Part shown: piece after piece, positions 49,928 to 60,115 of the stretch
Layout: each line of letters starts with the position of its first letter
Numbering within the stretch: position 1 is the first letter of the stretch
Source: Chrysomallon squamiferum
Lineage: Eukaryota; Mollusca; Gastropoda; Neomphalida; Peltospiridae
DNA: 64,000 nucleotides
Direction: 5' to 3'
Assembly (NCBI GenBank): GCA_012295275.1
Contig: CM022669.1
Span: forward strand, 17,814,672 to 17,878,671
Program-made: the position numbers and the translations under genes
The notes under the pieces: generated by a model
Told to the model about the DNA's origin: nothing
Database searches by the model: none
The model's input: only the letters and a program-made list of their open reading frames with translations

Positions 49928-51725
49928 AAAAACATGTTATTTTGAAGGATATTCCAGAGATATTTCTTAAAATTCAACAAATTATTTCCAAGAAAACAAT
50001 AATAATGATTAAGAAAGTGATGACAGTGATAATGATGATGATGATGATAGTGGTGGGGATGATAATAACAATAACTGTGATTAAAGGTAAATGTCTACAA
50101 TGATTATAAATTTACAGCATATGCAGATCTATCTTAAATGAAGCTTCATTCTGCATGTCAAATACATTTTTAAAAAGGTATTATTATACTAAGATATGTT
50201 AATTTAATTTTATCATTCGTTATCTACATTATAAATCAATTATGACATATGAAAATAGTCTTAAGATTATGTATGTTTATCTGCCTTAAAGCATACATGA
50301 GTGTAGGTTTTGAGACTGAGAGACAGACAGAGTGAAAGAAACAGTCACAGGCAGACAGTCAAACAGAAAGTGAGACACAGAGAAAGAAAGACAGAGACTG
50401 GTATTATTAAAAGAGGATTGCCATAGAGGAAGGAAGGAAAGACGAGTTAAGCAGGAAAAACAAAACATTAAGATGACTAAAAGGAAAACAATAAAGAAAG
50501 AATTCATTATAATCAAGGAAGAATGAAACAGCAATGAGAATTAGAAAGATGTTTTCAATATTTAAGTACACACACACCAAGACACACCAGGATTATAAAC
50601 ATGTAAACTGACTCCTATCCTATGACCAGAGGCTATTTTTTTTTAAATTTAAAACATTAGAATTATCGTGTGTAAGTGAGTAAAAGTCTAAAAATACAAT
50701 ACATGACAGTGTCACATCCTGTACTTGTTACTCACAGTGTGTGTGATCTGAACAAGTCATGACTCTGTGGGATACCAGGAATGTGTCAAATATGTGGACT
50801 GAATGATGATTTTTATAATATGTCAACTACATAGGCTGAATGATGATTTTTATAGTATGTCAACTACATAGGCTGAATGATGATTTTTACAATGTGTCAA
50901 CTACATAGGCTAAACAATGAAATCTACAGTCACTCAAATACATAGACTGAATGATGATTTCTACAAATACATAAGCTGAATGATGAAATCTACAATCACT
51001 CAAATATATAGGCTGAATGATGATTTCTACAATCTATCAAATACACAGGCTGAATGATGATTTTGAACAATTACTTCATGTCTGTTTGTAGACATGCCAA
51101 GTAATACTGAAATTATAGTTTAGTCATGTTTCTTTTTCCCTTGAGTATATCTAGTTTCAATACAGCTTTATAGCTTATCAATAAATAAATAACAGGCCAA
51201 ATGAGAGATATGGAAATATATCAATTTTTTTGTTCATAAGTATATTTGCTTGTAAATAAAATAAAAAGCAAATGATAATAATATTAATGTGTGAGTGTCT
51301 GTATGCATGTATGTGTGTATGTATGTATGTATTACAATCACAGAGTACTACTGCATACAACTTTCTCATTATCAATTACTTCACAGTATATATTTTTATT
51401 CAGTGTTATTACATCTACCAAAAACAGATACCTACATATGCAAAAATAATTAAATATTACAAATATAGTTATCCATGCATGAAAACCAATATCAAATATT
51501 ATAAATATAGTTATATACATATGTAAAAAAAAACATTAAATATTATAAATATAGTGATAGTAAAAGAACATTAAATATTATTAGTAAGAGACAACAAGGT
51601 GTCTGTCTAGGTACTACTACCTGAGCAAGGTTCATACAGCTTGTATAGATGGATCTCTGCTTGATGGGCTGCTCAAAATGTGACGTTTTCAAACGCATGC
51701 TGTTGCTTCGAATGCACGTTTCCAT
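26652..51725 (-). CDS. DAPK1: Death-associated protein kinase 1 homologue: ankyrin, ROC-COR and death domain, no kinase domain seen
   Basis: Seventeen minus-strand exons in transcript order: 51621-51725, 44665-44784, 42753-42851, 42220-42319, 39536-39634, 37879-37977, 36461-36559, 35532-35630, 35029-35130, 33979-34077, 32693-32770, 32056-32242, 30641-30748, 29937-30131, 28967-29226, 28231-28419, 26652-27887. They encode about 1090 residues: a 35-residue leader, ten ankyrin repeats (36-366), a ROC GTPase with P-loop GSTGVGKS (about 392-399), DFSG and THAD, COR, and a death domain ending SR. This matches the non-kinase part of DAPK1, a calmodulin-regulated Ser/Thr kinase of apoptosis and autophagy. 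All phases agree except at exon 4, which has one extra base and a TAA. The kinase and calmodulin segment is absent from the window, so this is either a kinase-less transcript or the kinase exons are beyond 64 kb. Confidence 0.92.
28231..28419 (-). CDS. DAPK1: DAPK1 exon, ROC-COR linker and start of COR
   Basis: 63 codons with INSLPTWRK, LSWQQFMEY and NPLAAEENLKQISEQL. Acceptor TGTTTTCAG, donor GAG|GTTAGT. Confidence 0.92.
28967..29226 (-). CDS. DAPK1: DAPK1 exon, ROC domain THAD motif
   Basis: PKVVLVATHAD (G4), then DLDIEDKLFVLDA and IKNKIVS. Acceptor TATTATTCAG, donor TCG|GTAAGA, phase 0. Confidence 0.93.
29937..30131 (-). CDS. DAPK1: DAPK1 exon, ROC domain DFSG switch
   Basis: VGDLSVWDFSG (G3), then CIHMVVFSLQDSYDEQ and VIFWLNFLKARVP, all diagnostic of DAPK1 ROC. 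Acceptor TTTCTACAG, donor ATAG|GTTTGT. Confidence 0.94.
30335..30428. repeat. (TC)n microsatellite
   Basis: About 94 bp of almost perfect TC dinucleotide in a DAPK1 intron, about 210 bp from the nearest exon. On the transcript it is GA. Confidence 0.97.
30641..30748 (-). CDS. DAPK1: DAPK1 exon, ROC domain loop
   Basis: LSRQFSLPTPLCYSVG to TKGIEIQQVYLS. The IEIQQVYL segment matches the strand before the DFSG switch in DAPK1. Acceptor TTTTTTCAG, donor TCAG|GTATGT. Confidence 0.85.
32056..32242 (-). CDS. DAPK1: DAPK1 exon, ROC GTPase P-loop
   Basis: ISRIKLKLLGSTGVGKSML, a complete Walker A motif, then LKYGYFGSFFRRSRLGSS as in DAPK1. Acceptor TTGTTGTAG, donor AAAA|GTAAGA, phase 1. Confidence 0.92.
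32693..32770 (-). CDS. DAPK1: DAPK1 exon, degenerate ankyrin repeat 10
   Basis: 26 codons, DGVTAEIMALAQGFSAIG to KVHG, a half repeat that caps the ankyrin stack as in vertebrate DAPK1. Acceptor TATTATTTAG, donor GGG|GTAAGA. Confidence 0.88.
33423..33939. repeat. A-rich low-complexity block ending in poly-A
   Basis: (AAAT)n at 33423-33466, several (AAT)n runs, and about 39 consecutive A at 33901-33939, only 40 bp from the ankyrin 9 exon. On the transcript strand this is a long poly-T just downstream of that exon's donor. Confidence 0.95.
33979..34077 (-). CDS. DAPK1: DAPK1 exon, ankyrin repeat 9
   Basis: 33 codons, DGLTPLHMASKAGHIDIV to DIPNK. Acceptor TCTCTCTCAG, donor AAG|GTAATT. Confidence 0.92.
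34669..34932. repeat. (CA)n and (GA)n microsatellites
   Basis: (CA)n at 34669-34710 and (GA)n at about 34849-34932, in the intron between ankyrin exons 8 and 9. The remaining 34.1-34.65 kb of that intron has no recognised feature. Confidence 0.95.
35029..35130 (-). CDS. DAPK1: DAPK1 exon, ankyrin repeat 8
   Basis: 34 codons (102 nt), one longer than its neighbours: ETGETPLHTAAREG to VDPMSQ. Acceptor TGTTATTTAG, donor CAG|GTGAGT. Confidence 0.92.
35532..35630 (-). CDS. DAPK1: DAPK1 exon, ankyrin repeat 7
   Basis: 33 codons, RGSTALNMACHRHHSSIA to DIIEK. The TPLH core is altered to TALN. Acceptor TGTGTTTCAG, donor AAG|GTTTGT. Confidence 0.9.
36461..36559 (-). CDS. DAPK1: DAPK1 exon, ankyrin repeat 6
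   Basis: 33 codons, EGETALHCASVRGNLSCV to NHMDK. Acceptor TGTTTTAACAG, donor AAG|GTCAGT. Confidence 0.92.
37879..37977 (-). CDS. DAPK1: DAPK1 exon, ankyrin repeat 5
   Basis: 33 codons, LGETSLHSAAWHGFAHIV to DIQNK; the AAWHG signature matches repeat 5 of vertebrate DAPK1. Acceptor TTTTCCTTAG, donor AAG|GTACTT. Confidence 0.92.
39536..39634 (-). CDS. DAPK1: DAPK1 exon, ankyrin repeat 4
   Basis: 33 codons, SGETALHVASRYGHAHIV to NLQDT. Acceptor TTTCTTGCAG, donor ACA|GTGAGT. Confidence 0.92.
39635..42219. other. DAPK1 intron with (CAT)n and long poly-A
   Basis: 2.6-kb intron. (CAT)n at about 39884-39928, GTCTGTCTGT-type repeats near 40616-40634 and poly-A at 41829-41864. No coding sequence is seen. 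Confidence 0.6.
42220..42319 (-). CDS. DAPK1: DAPK1 exon, ankyrin repeat 3, with frameshift and stop
   Basis: Encodes GDSAVYWAARQGQLEVI to LDLKN, clearly the orthologue of vertebrate repeat 3. Codon 33, expected Lys, is TAA (42221-42223), and the exon is 100 nt rather than 99 between acceptor TTTTCAG and donor GTAAGA. The A at plus-strand position 42223, within TTTAGTTTTT, is the simplest extra base. Causes could be a sequencing indel, a null allele, or skipping of the exon, which keeps the frame because its neighbours are phase 0. Confidence 0.88.
42753..42851 (-). CDS. DAPK1: DAPK1 exon, ankyrin repeat 2
   Basis: Exactly 33 codons, HGETAVHMAASGGHVDVI to NVKDK. Acceptor TTGTTGTAG, donor AAG|GTAATT, phase 0 at both ends. 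Confidence 0.92.
42852..44664. other. DAPK1 intron with (GT)n
   Basis: 1.8-kb intron between ankyrin exons 1 and 2. A perfect (GT)n run lies at about 44529-44575. Otherwise AT-rich, with no recognised feature. Confidence 0.65.
44665..44784 (-). CDS. DAPK1: DAPK1 exon, ankyrin repeat 1
   Basis: Forty codons starting EKADNFVMAALF and containing EEGNVDGLKELSE, equivalent to the vertebrate repeat 1 region. Acceptor TTTTTTTCAG, donor AAG|GTTGGT, phase 0 at both ends. Confidence 0.9.
45955..46250. repeat. About 40-bp minisatellite
   Basis: Diverged units of the form CACAATTTGCTACACATAAT followed by GTAATGAATTG, about seven copies. ACATAATGTAATGAAT-type phrases recur every 38-45 bp. Confidence 0.8.
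48340..48600. repeat. About 33-bp minisatellite
   Basis: Units around ACTAGGGTAATTATTTGTAA with CATAAATA spacers, about eight diverged copies. Confidence 0.8.
50784..51064. repeat. About 40-bp minisatellite
   Basis: Units of ACATAGGCTGAATGATGATT followed by TTTATAATATGTCAACT, about seven copies. Later units alternate GATTTCTACAA and GAAATCTACAA. Confidence 0.85.
51621..51725 (-). CDS. DAPK1: DAPK1 leader exon with candidate alternative start codon
   Basis: Open for exactly 35 codons from ATG to donor CTCAG|GTAGTA, phase 0, matching the phase-0 acceptor of the first ankyrin exon. The ATG context AACATGG is strong (A at -3, G at +4), and an in-frame TGA lies four codons upstream. No convincing acceptor precedes it: the AGs just inside the frame (TTCGAAG, CAACAG) lack polypyrimidine tracts. 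Text includes CIRSNSMRLKT and SIYTSCMNLAQ. I read it as a first exon of a kinase-less isoform. An internal exon with a poor acceptor is the alternative. Confidence 0.65.
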
Positions 51726-54120
51726 GTTGAAATATCGTCAAAAATATATTTTCCACATGAAAAAATTAAAGCCTTTTTTTTTTTTTTTCCCTTCTAATAC
51801 ACAAGTGGTAGGAATGCGATATTTCCTCTAGGATGTCAGACTGAAAATGTGTTCATTGTATTTGTAATTGCACCATATTTCATAGAACATGAATAAAACA
51901 TATCAGGTGTATGTAACCTAAAGAACAATAAATCTTGTATAGCATTTGGCATGTGAGTTTCAAATAACAAACACCGAAAGAACAAACCACTGACAGCGGA
52001 TCCTATAAAATGAAATGAACTGGAAAGCTCAGATATTGTTAGAAGTCAAAACTCAGCTGTGACAGGCCCAAAGGTATTTGTATCATCATTAAATGCTGAT
52101 GTCAGTCTTGATTATATTATTAATGTTTAGTTATATCCACAAATGTCTTTGAAGTATTAAATATTGTTGCTAATCTTACATACAAGACCAGTTTAGTTAT
52201 AAAGACCTAGATAAATGTACAGGCAAATTCATACACTGTATTTTGATCAACTTCAAATAATTGATCTTGATGATATTGTTAAAGATTAGTTAATGCAGAT
52301 TTAGCACACATATCAAATATTACAGTCAATTCTGGATTATTAAAGATGAAAAAATTTAAACATTTCTTCAGATTTTTATTTTTCAAGTACTGCAGTCCAT
52401 TCTGCTCATCCAGTGACTAGACTGATGTCATTTCCTTGTTATAAGCAAACAACAGCTGCTTGTGTAATCCTGTCAATGGCACATCAAAGTTGTGCTCAAT
52501 TCAAAAACACACAACTGCACATCACTAAAACAACAGAACACTAATTGTTTACAGACTGAAGTCCTTTAACATTGTCGTCGACAGCTGCATGAAAGATCTG
52601 ATTTAAAAATAAAAAGGTTAAAAGGTTTTCTTTTTCAAAAGCAGCAAAATTGCCTTAAGTTAACACAGCGTAGTTTTAGCTAAAGTTATTCCCTTAATCT
52701 TCTTCTTTTTTTTTCTTGATTTTTAAATTAATAGTTTGCACAAAGTTGATCAATGCAGACACAACAAAATGTTGACAAAAGAAGTTCCTTTAAAAAAATA
52801 AATAAAATAAAATCACAAAAAGAATGACGCTAGTGCTTCTCTAAACTACAGAGCCAACCACACTATAATGTTCAACCAGTCCAACATGATGAAACTGTAA
52901 GCAGACACTTTCTTTCTTGGTCCTTTTTTTTTTTTTATCTCACCCTATTATTTCAAAATTTGGTGTTTTCTGTCTGAACTGAACAAATAACCTGTCAACC
53001 CATCACTCTGCATGAGTAGTCTCTAATCCATGCACATTCCAACACTGCATCATTGTCTGTTCGAAAAAAAAACCACCAACACATTTCACACCCATACTTC
53101 ATGTATATCTCATGTACATTGACACCAGTGAGAAAACAATTCAGTTAATATCCAGCGCTGGCAAGTTATTCACAACATAATGATAAACACACACACACCA
53201 CTGAGACCATCTCCCTACACGTGGGATAAAAACAGCAGCTATTCCATTAACTGGTAATGCACAGAGCTGTCTCTCTCTCTCTCTCTCTCTCTACATCTAC
53301 TACACTTTACTGTAATTACCAACCAGTCAAGCTATTACATTTTCTAAACCGTAGTACATGCAACTGCTGTTCAGATCTCCTGCAGTTCAAACCTGCTTTG
53401 GCTGCTGACTTATTGGCTTACGCACAGATTAAAACACAATGTGGTATATGCCGAGAACGGAAGTGTAGATAGAAAACAGAAAACGTATATTTGTGTATCC
53501 AGCCAACAGGTGAAATGTTGGACAATTGATAAGAACAGCTTCACAGGTCACGCCAGTCCTAGAGGCAAAAAAATAGAATTCCTTAGGGAAAATATAGCTT
53601 GATGAAGTGAAGCGAGACTGTCACCCATTGGACTGTGACATGTGAAGTAGATCAATGAAACGCTTGTATACTAGGATGTAGGGTGTTAACTGTGATGCAG
53701 TTATGAGCTAAAGGCAGACATCAATCATTTATGTAACTTACATGAGTAACTCACTTGCTAATGTGTTTCAGTAAAATATCTAACTGATTATCAGTGAAAA
53801 CTTGACATTCCTAAGTAATTACGTGACAGTCTGTGAAGTGAAAAGAGAAGTGAATATGTCTGTTTGAAAAGAAATGTGAGACGTTAAATACATTTTGAGT
53901 ATGGAACGGTAATAAATAGTGATAATTTTTTTTTTAAACAGCGCTCATAATAGGTTTGAAATACAAATATGAATTTAATGCATGTAATGATTGATTAAAG
54001 GAAATAAAAAATAATTAAGAGTACATTATTAAGATTTAATGAAAAGATATTTATTTAACAATATCTGAACACCTTTAATTTGATGTACTGTATTTTTTTA
54101 TTTGATTCATTTATTTTGTT
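51726..54120. promoter_or_regulatory. Upstream flank of the DAPK1 leader exon
   Basis: If the leader exon is a first exon, this holds its 5' UTR and promoter. An inverted CCAAT (CCATTGG) lies near 53626, and (CT)n at 53271-53292. Composition at 52.8-53.7 kb is less AT-rich than around it. No kinase-domain motif (HFDLKPEN or DFG equivalents) was found on the minus strand. TSS position is not determinable by eye. Confidence 0.3.
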
Positions 54121-54123
54121 TAT

Positions 54124-54158
<35 letters not shown>
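54124..54158. repeat. Poly-T tract
   Basis: About 35 uninterrupted T, followed at 54286-54328 by a (TTA)n microsatellite. Confidence 0.95.
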
Positions 54159-54159
<1 letters not shown>

Positions 54160-54284
54160 GAGAGCTGTATGAATAACATTAGCAATTAGGACAGCTATAG
54201 AGATTTTTAAATTAATTTATCTGTTTTTGGTGGGTTTTTTTCTGATTTCTCATTTTTCTCAAAAATATTAAGTGGTAAAAATGG

Positions 54285-54327
<43 letters not shown>

Positions 54328-54574
54328 GTAATAGCAACAGTTGCAAAGCCTGAGAGGTTCTACATACTGAAATTTTAATTCCTTAGAGATTTTCTTTTAT
54401 TAACACATAAATAAAAGTAACCAACCACTGACAAAGCAATAAACTAGATGACCTTATGGCCTTAAACTACGGACAGGATTAAATTTAATGACTTAAAGCT
54501 TAAAATGACCCTTTCATTGTCTGACTTGCATCTACATACTGTATACAGGACATAATCCCACACAAGCACTCCCA

Positions 54575-54680
54575 CTTGCTTAATGCTGCACTGGTTAAGC
54601 TGTTGCATTTAGACTGGTATGTATTAGGATCGTGTCTCAGAGCTGGCCTCTGTTCAGAATAAACTGTTGTAATCCAAGTT
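54575..54680 (+). mobile_element. tRNA-derived SINE remnant
   Basis: TGCTGCACTGGTTAAGC resembles a tRNA A-box region, followed by GACTGGTATGTATTAGGATC and GTGTCTCAGAGC, a worn B-box and acceptor-stem region. The order and roughly 40-bp spacing fit the tRNA head of a SINE. The element is decayed, and its tail and target-site duplication are not clear. Confidence 0.4.
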
Positions 54681-55549
54681 TAATTTAATTTTTCATCTAC
54701 ACTTTGTTCTAACATACAGACAGACAACACAAAGCTCATTTTTAACGGACAGTTCAACATGGATGTGGTGAAATATTCTATATAGTTATGGTTTACTGAA
54801 TGAAATTTGTTATGAAATGTCTTCATATGAACAAATAAAATCCCAAATTTTTTTTTCTACACATTAGCATGATTATTATATATTAATATGGAAATACAAG
54901 TGCATGCATATAGACATACACAATTACACACAAAAACACACACATCAAAAACCCAAAACAAAACCAATCACACACACACACACACATACACACATTCAAC
55001 AAATACATTAACATATCATTATTAATTTATACATCATTAGTTTGAAAATATTTAGTGCAAATATGAACAGCAATTATAATATAAATATATTATTATTATT
55101 ATTATTATTTACAATTACAAAAATCTATTTAAAATATATATTAAAACAACAATTTTTATTTTTAAAAATCATGCAATAAATAAATATATAAAATTAAAAA
55201 AATAATATTAAAAAAGTTTAAATTAGTAACAAATATAATAATACAATAATTAATTTTAAATAATCACTTAATCATCTGACTCATTAAATCTAATAAAGGT
55301 TTTAACAAATATTATGACATGTAAGGACTTCTGACTGTGTCAACAGTGCACCTAGGTGCAGAAGGCTGACAAATCCAGTGACATTCAGGTGTGAAAACAG
55401 ACAGGATTGTCTGATGTTGAAATAACAGACTAACGCCAGGTTATCATAGACAAGCAGCTTTACAGTAAATAACCTTAGACTGTACTGATGCTAATGAACA
55501 TTTGTGTGTTATTGTGTTACCTTTTTCCTTGTTGTACTTGTACATGAGG

Positions 55550-55710
55550 ACTCTGTGTGTGTATGTGTGTGTGTGTGTGTGTGCATGTGTTTGTGTGTGT
55601 GTGTGCATGTGTGTGTATGTGTATATGTATGTGTGTGTGTGTGTATGAGTGTGTGCATGTATATCTGTACCTGCCTGTGTGTGTGTGTTTGTGAATGTGT
55701 ACATATATAA
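55550..55710. repeat. Compound (TG)n microsatellite
   Basis: About 160 bp of TG with CATG/TATG interruptions. It creates open frames on both strands (Cys/Val and Thr/His runs) that are not genes. Confidence 0.95.
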
Positions 55711-56329
55711 ATATTTGAATGTGTTGTCAGCATTTATGTGTACATGCCAGTGTAATAAGGCAAAGAAAGTCTCTTTTTTTAATACAAATTAAAAATACAC
55801 TGAAATATAAAGTCAGTGAAATGAAACACACAAAAATACCAACAACCACACTTCCACTTATCAAGCACTGTACAACAGATGATATAACAGCAATGATATA
55901 ACCTCCCTGGGGCAAAAGATTTTTCTGAGCAAGCAATAAAGATAATCAACTTTTATTAATAGTTTCTCTTATCATTTACTCACTGCATAACTGATTATAA
56001 AAACAGTGACAAATATATATATATATATATTTATAATCAATATTAATTTAGAATAGTGATAAACATTTTCCTTTACACACAAAAAATATTGTAATACTAT
56101 GCATCGCTTGTAAAAAAAAAAAAAAATTATATATATATAAAAATAAAAAATAATTAAAAAATTAAAAAAACAACCAAAAATGTTTACAATAATATATCTT
56201 AATCTAAAGCAAAAATATACATTTAAGTAAAACATTTTAAGTTTAAAATAGAATCAGCAAAGGGTAGTAGATATATAAATAACAACAACCATCAATAAAC
56301 TCATCTTAATTAAAATAGTGGGAATAATT

Positions 56330-56340
56330 ATATGTATATA

Positions 56341-56391
<51 letters not shown>

Positions 56392-56397
56392 ATAAAC

Positions 56398-56428
<31 letters not shown>

Positions 56429-56429
56429 T
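56330..56429. repeat. (TA)n and (GA)n microsatellites
   Basis: A TATATG/TATA run to about 56389, followed by (GA)n at 56400-56429. Confidence 0.95.
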
Positions 56430-57840
56430 CAAACTATCTTGTTTCAAAGTTTGTCAGAAATAAATGTCATTATGGAATGTTTCAAACTGTATAAAAAGTT
56501 TTCTCACTGTATACCATAGTTGTTTGTTATACATTCCAGTGAGTACAGAGAAAACACACTGGTTTCCATTTCACACCTGACAGCTATCAGAAACAATTAT
56601 TAATATCAATTTAATCCAGCTTGATAATGCCTACATTTAGAAAAAAAATGAAATTCTATTAGTATATAATTTAATCCTTGAAAATTTATATCATTTACTT
56701 GATATACAGTTTCTATTTTCATCCTTTCTTTTTCCTGCTTTTTCTCATTGAAAAATATTTTTTAAATGATAATTTTAAAATAATGTTGAATAGTTGGTAT
56801 GTTTAGCTATTGTAATACAGTTTCTATGTATGAAAGAGAAAGAAAGAATGAAATAAAGAGTGTGACTAAAATAGACATATACACACACATAGCACTATTC
56901 AAGTAAAAACAAAAAATAAATTAAAGCCTCTACAAGGAAATAGGAAATGCAAATAAGTTATCAACAGTATTACAAGCTAACTTGCGAATTAAATTATGTA
57001 ATTTACAAGCAAATAAAAAACAAAACCCAAAACAGTACTAAATCACTGATAATCTACTTTACTAAACAATACTAAGTATATATTCATAAATTAATTTTAA
57101 TATTTCAAAAATATCTCATATGTTATCTCTGAACACATAAACAATGATAAAGGGGGAAAACATTTATATAATTTGTTTTAGGATTTTTATTGCCTGAACT
57201 AATTTTTCCTATTTTTTTATTTACATCCTATTATTACCATCATCTTTATTATTATCATCATCATTATAATTATAGTCATTATTTAGTTATGTAAATTATA
57301 AAATATAGCTTTTCACTGTATAAAACTTACCGTGAGAAGTTTTCTTTGTTTTTCACTCTATGGTCAGCTTACATGATTTACATCTTATATAAATGTACCT
57401 AAGAATGACTCAAGTTGTGAACATATTGTACACATATGTTTTTTATTAGTGAAATAACAACACAACAGAGTCAATGTGTGAAAACAAGGAGTGACTGTAA
57501 CATGGGAAAATAATAAGTTTACTGATATTAATAATAATAATAATAATTGTTATTATTCTTATTATTATTTTATTATTGTCATCATTATCATGATTATAAT
57601 TATTATTTACTATTACTATTACTGTTAACAATGTAGAAGACGATGATGATAACCATTATTATTATTATTACTAAAAATGTACATTATTATTTTAAAAACA
57701 TACCTTATTATAAATGTCTGGAAAAGCCAACAGAATATATGCATCAAAAACTGTGTGTCTCCAAAAAAAAGAGAAGAAATTCATCAGTTATTTTAAGTCC
57801 TAAAATCAAGCAAAATTAACCTTCAAAACAGCAGCAGTTG
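56430..57840. other. Non-coding stretch
   Basis: AT-rich sequence with (AAT)n/(ATT)n runs near 57530-57570 and 57596-57670. I see no gene or element. Confidence 0.6.
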
Positions 57841-57849
57841 CAGTGAGTC

Positions 57850-58945
57850 TTAAGAACAGCTGATAATTAAATTCAAGGCAGCAGCATCAAGTCATATTAA
57901 AACAGCTGAAAAATTTCATAACATCAGCAGCAACATGTCTTGAAACCAGCTGGGAATTAATTTGACGAATTGCAGCAGCAAATCTTATAAACAGCTGACA
58001 GTAAATTTCAGGAGAGCATAAATTAGTGTTAAAAACAGTTGGTATCTAACCATAAAACCTCATCATTCAAATGCTTAGAAACAGCTGAAATCTAATTGTA
58101 AAATATTATCATTCTAAGTTTTAAAAACAGCTGATATCTAATGGTAAAATACCATCATTCAGTCTTAAAAACAGCTGATATATAATTGTAAATTATAATC
58201 TTTCAAAGACTTAAATGTAGCTTTTGACTGAGTGTAAGCCTCAAAAATGTTATCACATTATAACTGAATGAACAAGTCTTTTGATACAGTTGACAAATCA
58301 CAAGAAATTATTCACAACAGTAAATCATGAAAACAGTTGCAAATGTTTCACAATAAGTAAATAGAGGAGCTGAAATTCATTAGCAAGTCTTGAAAACAGC
58401 TGATAATGATAACACTATATGATGCAGTTTTTAAAAACATCACATATGAGATTTAGAAACTTTTACTATTTAAAAAAAAAAATGACTGATGATAACATGA
58501 GATAACTATTTTTAAAACAGCTAATGACAGTATCATCTGACACATTAAAAATGTAACCGTTTTAAAAACAGCTGACAACACACTATACTTAAGTTAAAAA
58601 AACATATGATAAAACCTAAATATGAGTTTTAAAAACAGCTGATGACACAGTAGTATACAACACTTAAAAATGAGAAAGTTTTAAAAACAGCTGATGACAG
58701 AGTATACTATGAGTTTTAGAAACAGCTTATGACACTGTATACTATTTAAGTGCTAAAAACAGCTGATGACAAAGTATACCATGTAAATTTTAAAAACAGC
58801 TGATAACAGAGTATACTATTTAAGTGCTAAAAACAGCACAGTATACTATAACACTTTAAAAACAGCTGCTAACAGAGTATACTATTTAATTGTAAAAAAC
58901 AGCACAGTATACTATAGCACTTTCAAAAACAGCTGATGACAAAGT
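57850..58945. repeat. Minisatellite with repeated CAGCTG E-box
   Basis: At least 15 CAGCTG hexamers in about 1.1 kb, usually as AAAACAGCTGAT. The first part repeats about every 44-46 bp with CTAATTGTAAAATA and ATCATTCA phrases. The second part repeats with GATGACAGAGTATACTAT and TTTAAGTGCTAAAAACAGC phrases. Chance expectation is well below one hexamer for this length. Confidence 0.85.
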
Positions 58946-59729
58946 ACAAGACACTGGCATTGTCTGCAAGGTTTATCAAACTTACAGCAAGACGGATCAA
59001 CCGGATACATGTTGACATCACCTCAGACTCAAGACTTGGTGTTCAGTGAATAATAAATCAATAGAGTCGTAGTAAATGTGATCACAGAACAGTTGATGAG
59101 CACACTCAGCTGATAAAACCACTTTGCTTTCCTTCACCAAGCAGGAAATTCAGCCTCACCAACAGTTAATAAGAAAGAAAGAAAAATATGCTGGCTGCCA
59201 GTATGGTTATCATTATGTCTTTGTGAATTCGTAATCACAGCAGAGTTCTTACCATACATTACCTATATACTTTACATATATATTAATTTTTACGTATGTT
59301 CACTAACATATATGCCAGCTGACAAGGATATCGGAATTGCAGTTTAGCTAAAAGACTTTTTGGCAGTGATGAATGGGTCATGAGAGACGAGAATTATATA
59401 TACGTAACTACTGTTATTGATGTTCAAAATGAGTGAGAGGCGTTGAAACTGTATATTTCTTCAACAATGAAAGCAAGAATTCCTGGCAACATGTTGCAAC
59501 AATTATAACAATTTTGTATTCAATATTTTAAACTTGTTTGTCAAGATCAATGATATTTCTCAAAACCAAGGCATTTTAATCAATGCGGTATTCATTTATC
59601 TTAAAATGTGAAATATTAGTTTATATCTGTGCTGTCCTGTTCTAATTAATGTCAAAATGAGAAATATTACTTTGTTTGTCTATGTAACATAGACAGTGAA
59701 ATGTTTCATACATTTAAATATGTAATGTG
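58946..59729. other. Non-coding stretch after E-box array
   Basis: No coding sequence is recognised. Two more CAGCTG sites occur at about 59107 and 59316. Confidence 0.5.
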
Positions 59730-60115
59730 TAATTCTGTAATAATTTATTCTATACTAGATATTGAATTATTTTCATTATGTATGTAATTCTGAATTATTT
59801 ATCCTATACACATAAATGTTTTATTTATCTATGTATAAAATTCATTATTAATTTATCTTCAGTACTGAAATTTCTTTAATATCTGCTTTGAGTACTTTAG
59901 AACTAACTTTAATAAACTTATCTTCATTATCAAAATATTTTCATTATCTTGTATGTAATTCTGTATTAATTTATCCTGAATACTGAAATATTTTCATTAT
60001 CTATATAATCAAGTATTAATTTATCTAGATACTGAAATATTTTCATTATCTCAGTATGTAATTCAGTACTAATTCACTTTAAATCATAGACTATCTTCTG
60101 TACTTTAATATTTTA
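59730..60115. repeat. About 55-60-bp minisatellite
   Basis: Recurring phrases TTTTCATTATCT, GTATGTAATTCTGTATTAAT and TTATCCTGAATACTGAAAT, about six diverged units. Confidence 0.7.

Larger units (their letters stand above)
44785..51620. other. Large DAPK1 intron after the leader exon
   Basis: 6.8-kb intron separating the leader exon from ankyrin exon 1. No exon is readable on either strand. Three separate minisatellites (listed individually) and (TTTA)n/(CTTA)n at 47684-47734 make up much of it. A GGTTCAAATCC tRNA B-box match lies at 47027-47037 without a convincing A box. Confidence 0.65.

Noticed and set aside
53257-53472. 71-codon plus-strand open frame starting in a (CT)n run
   Set aside because: Ser/Leu start from the repeat, no domain, no splice partners.
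55444-55733. Cys/Val and Thr/His-rich open frames
   Set aside because: Translations of the compound (TG)n microsatellite.
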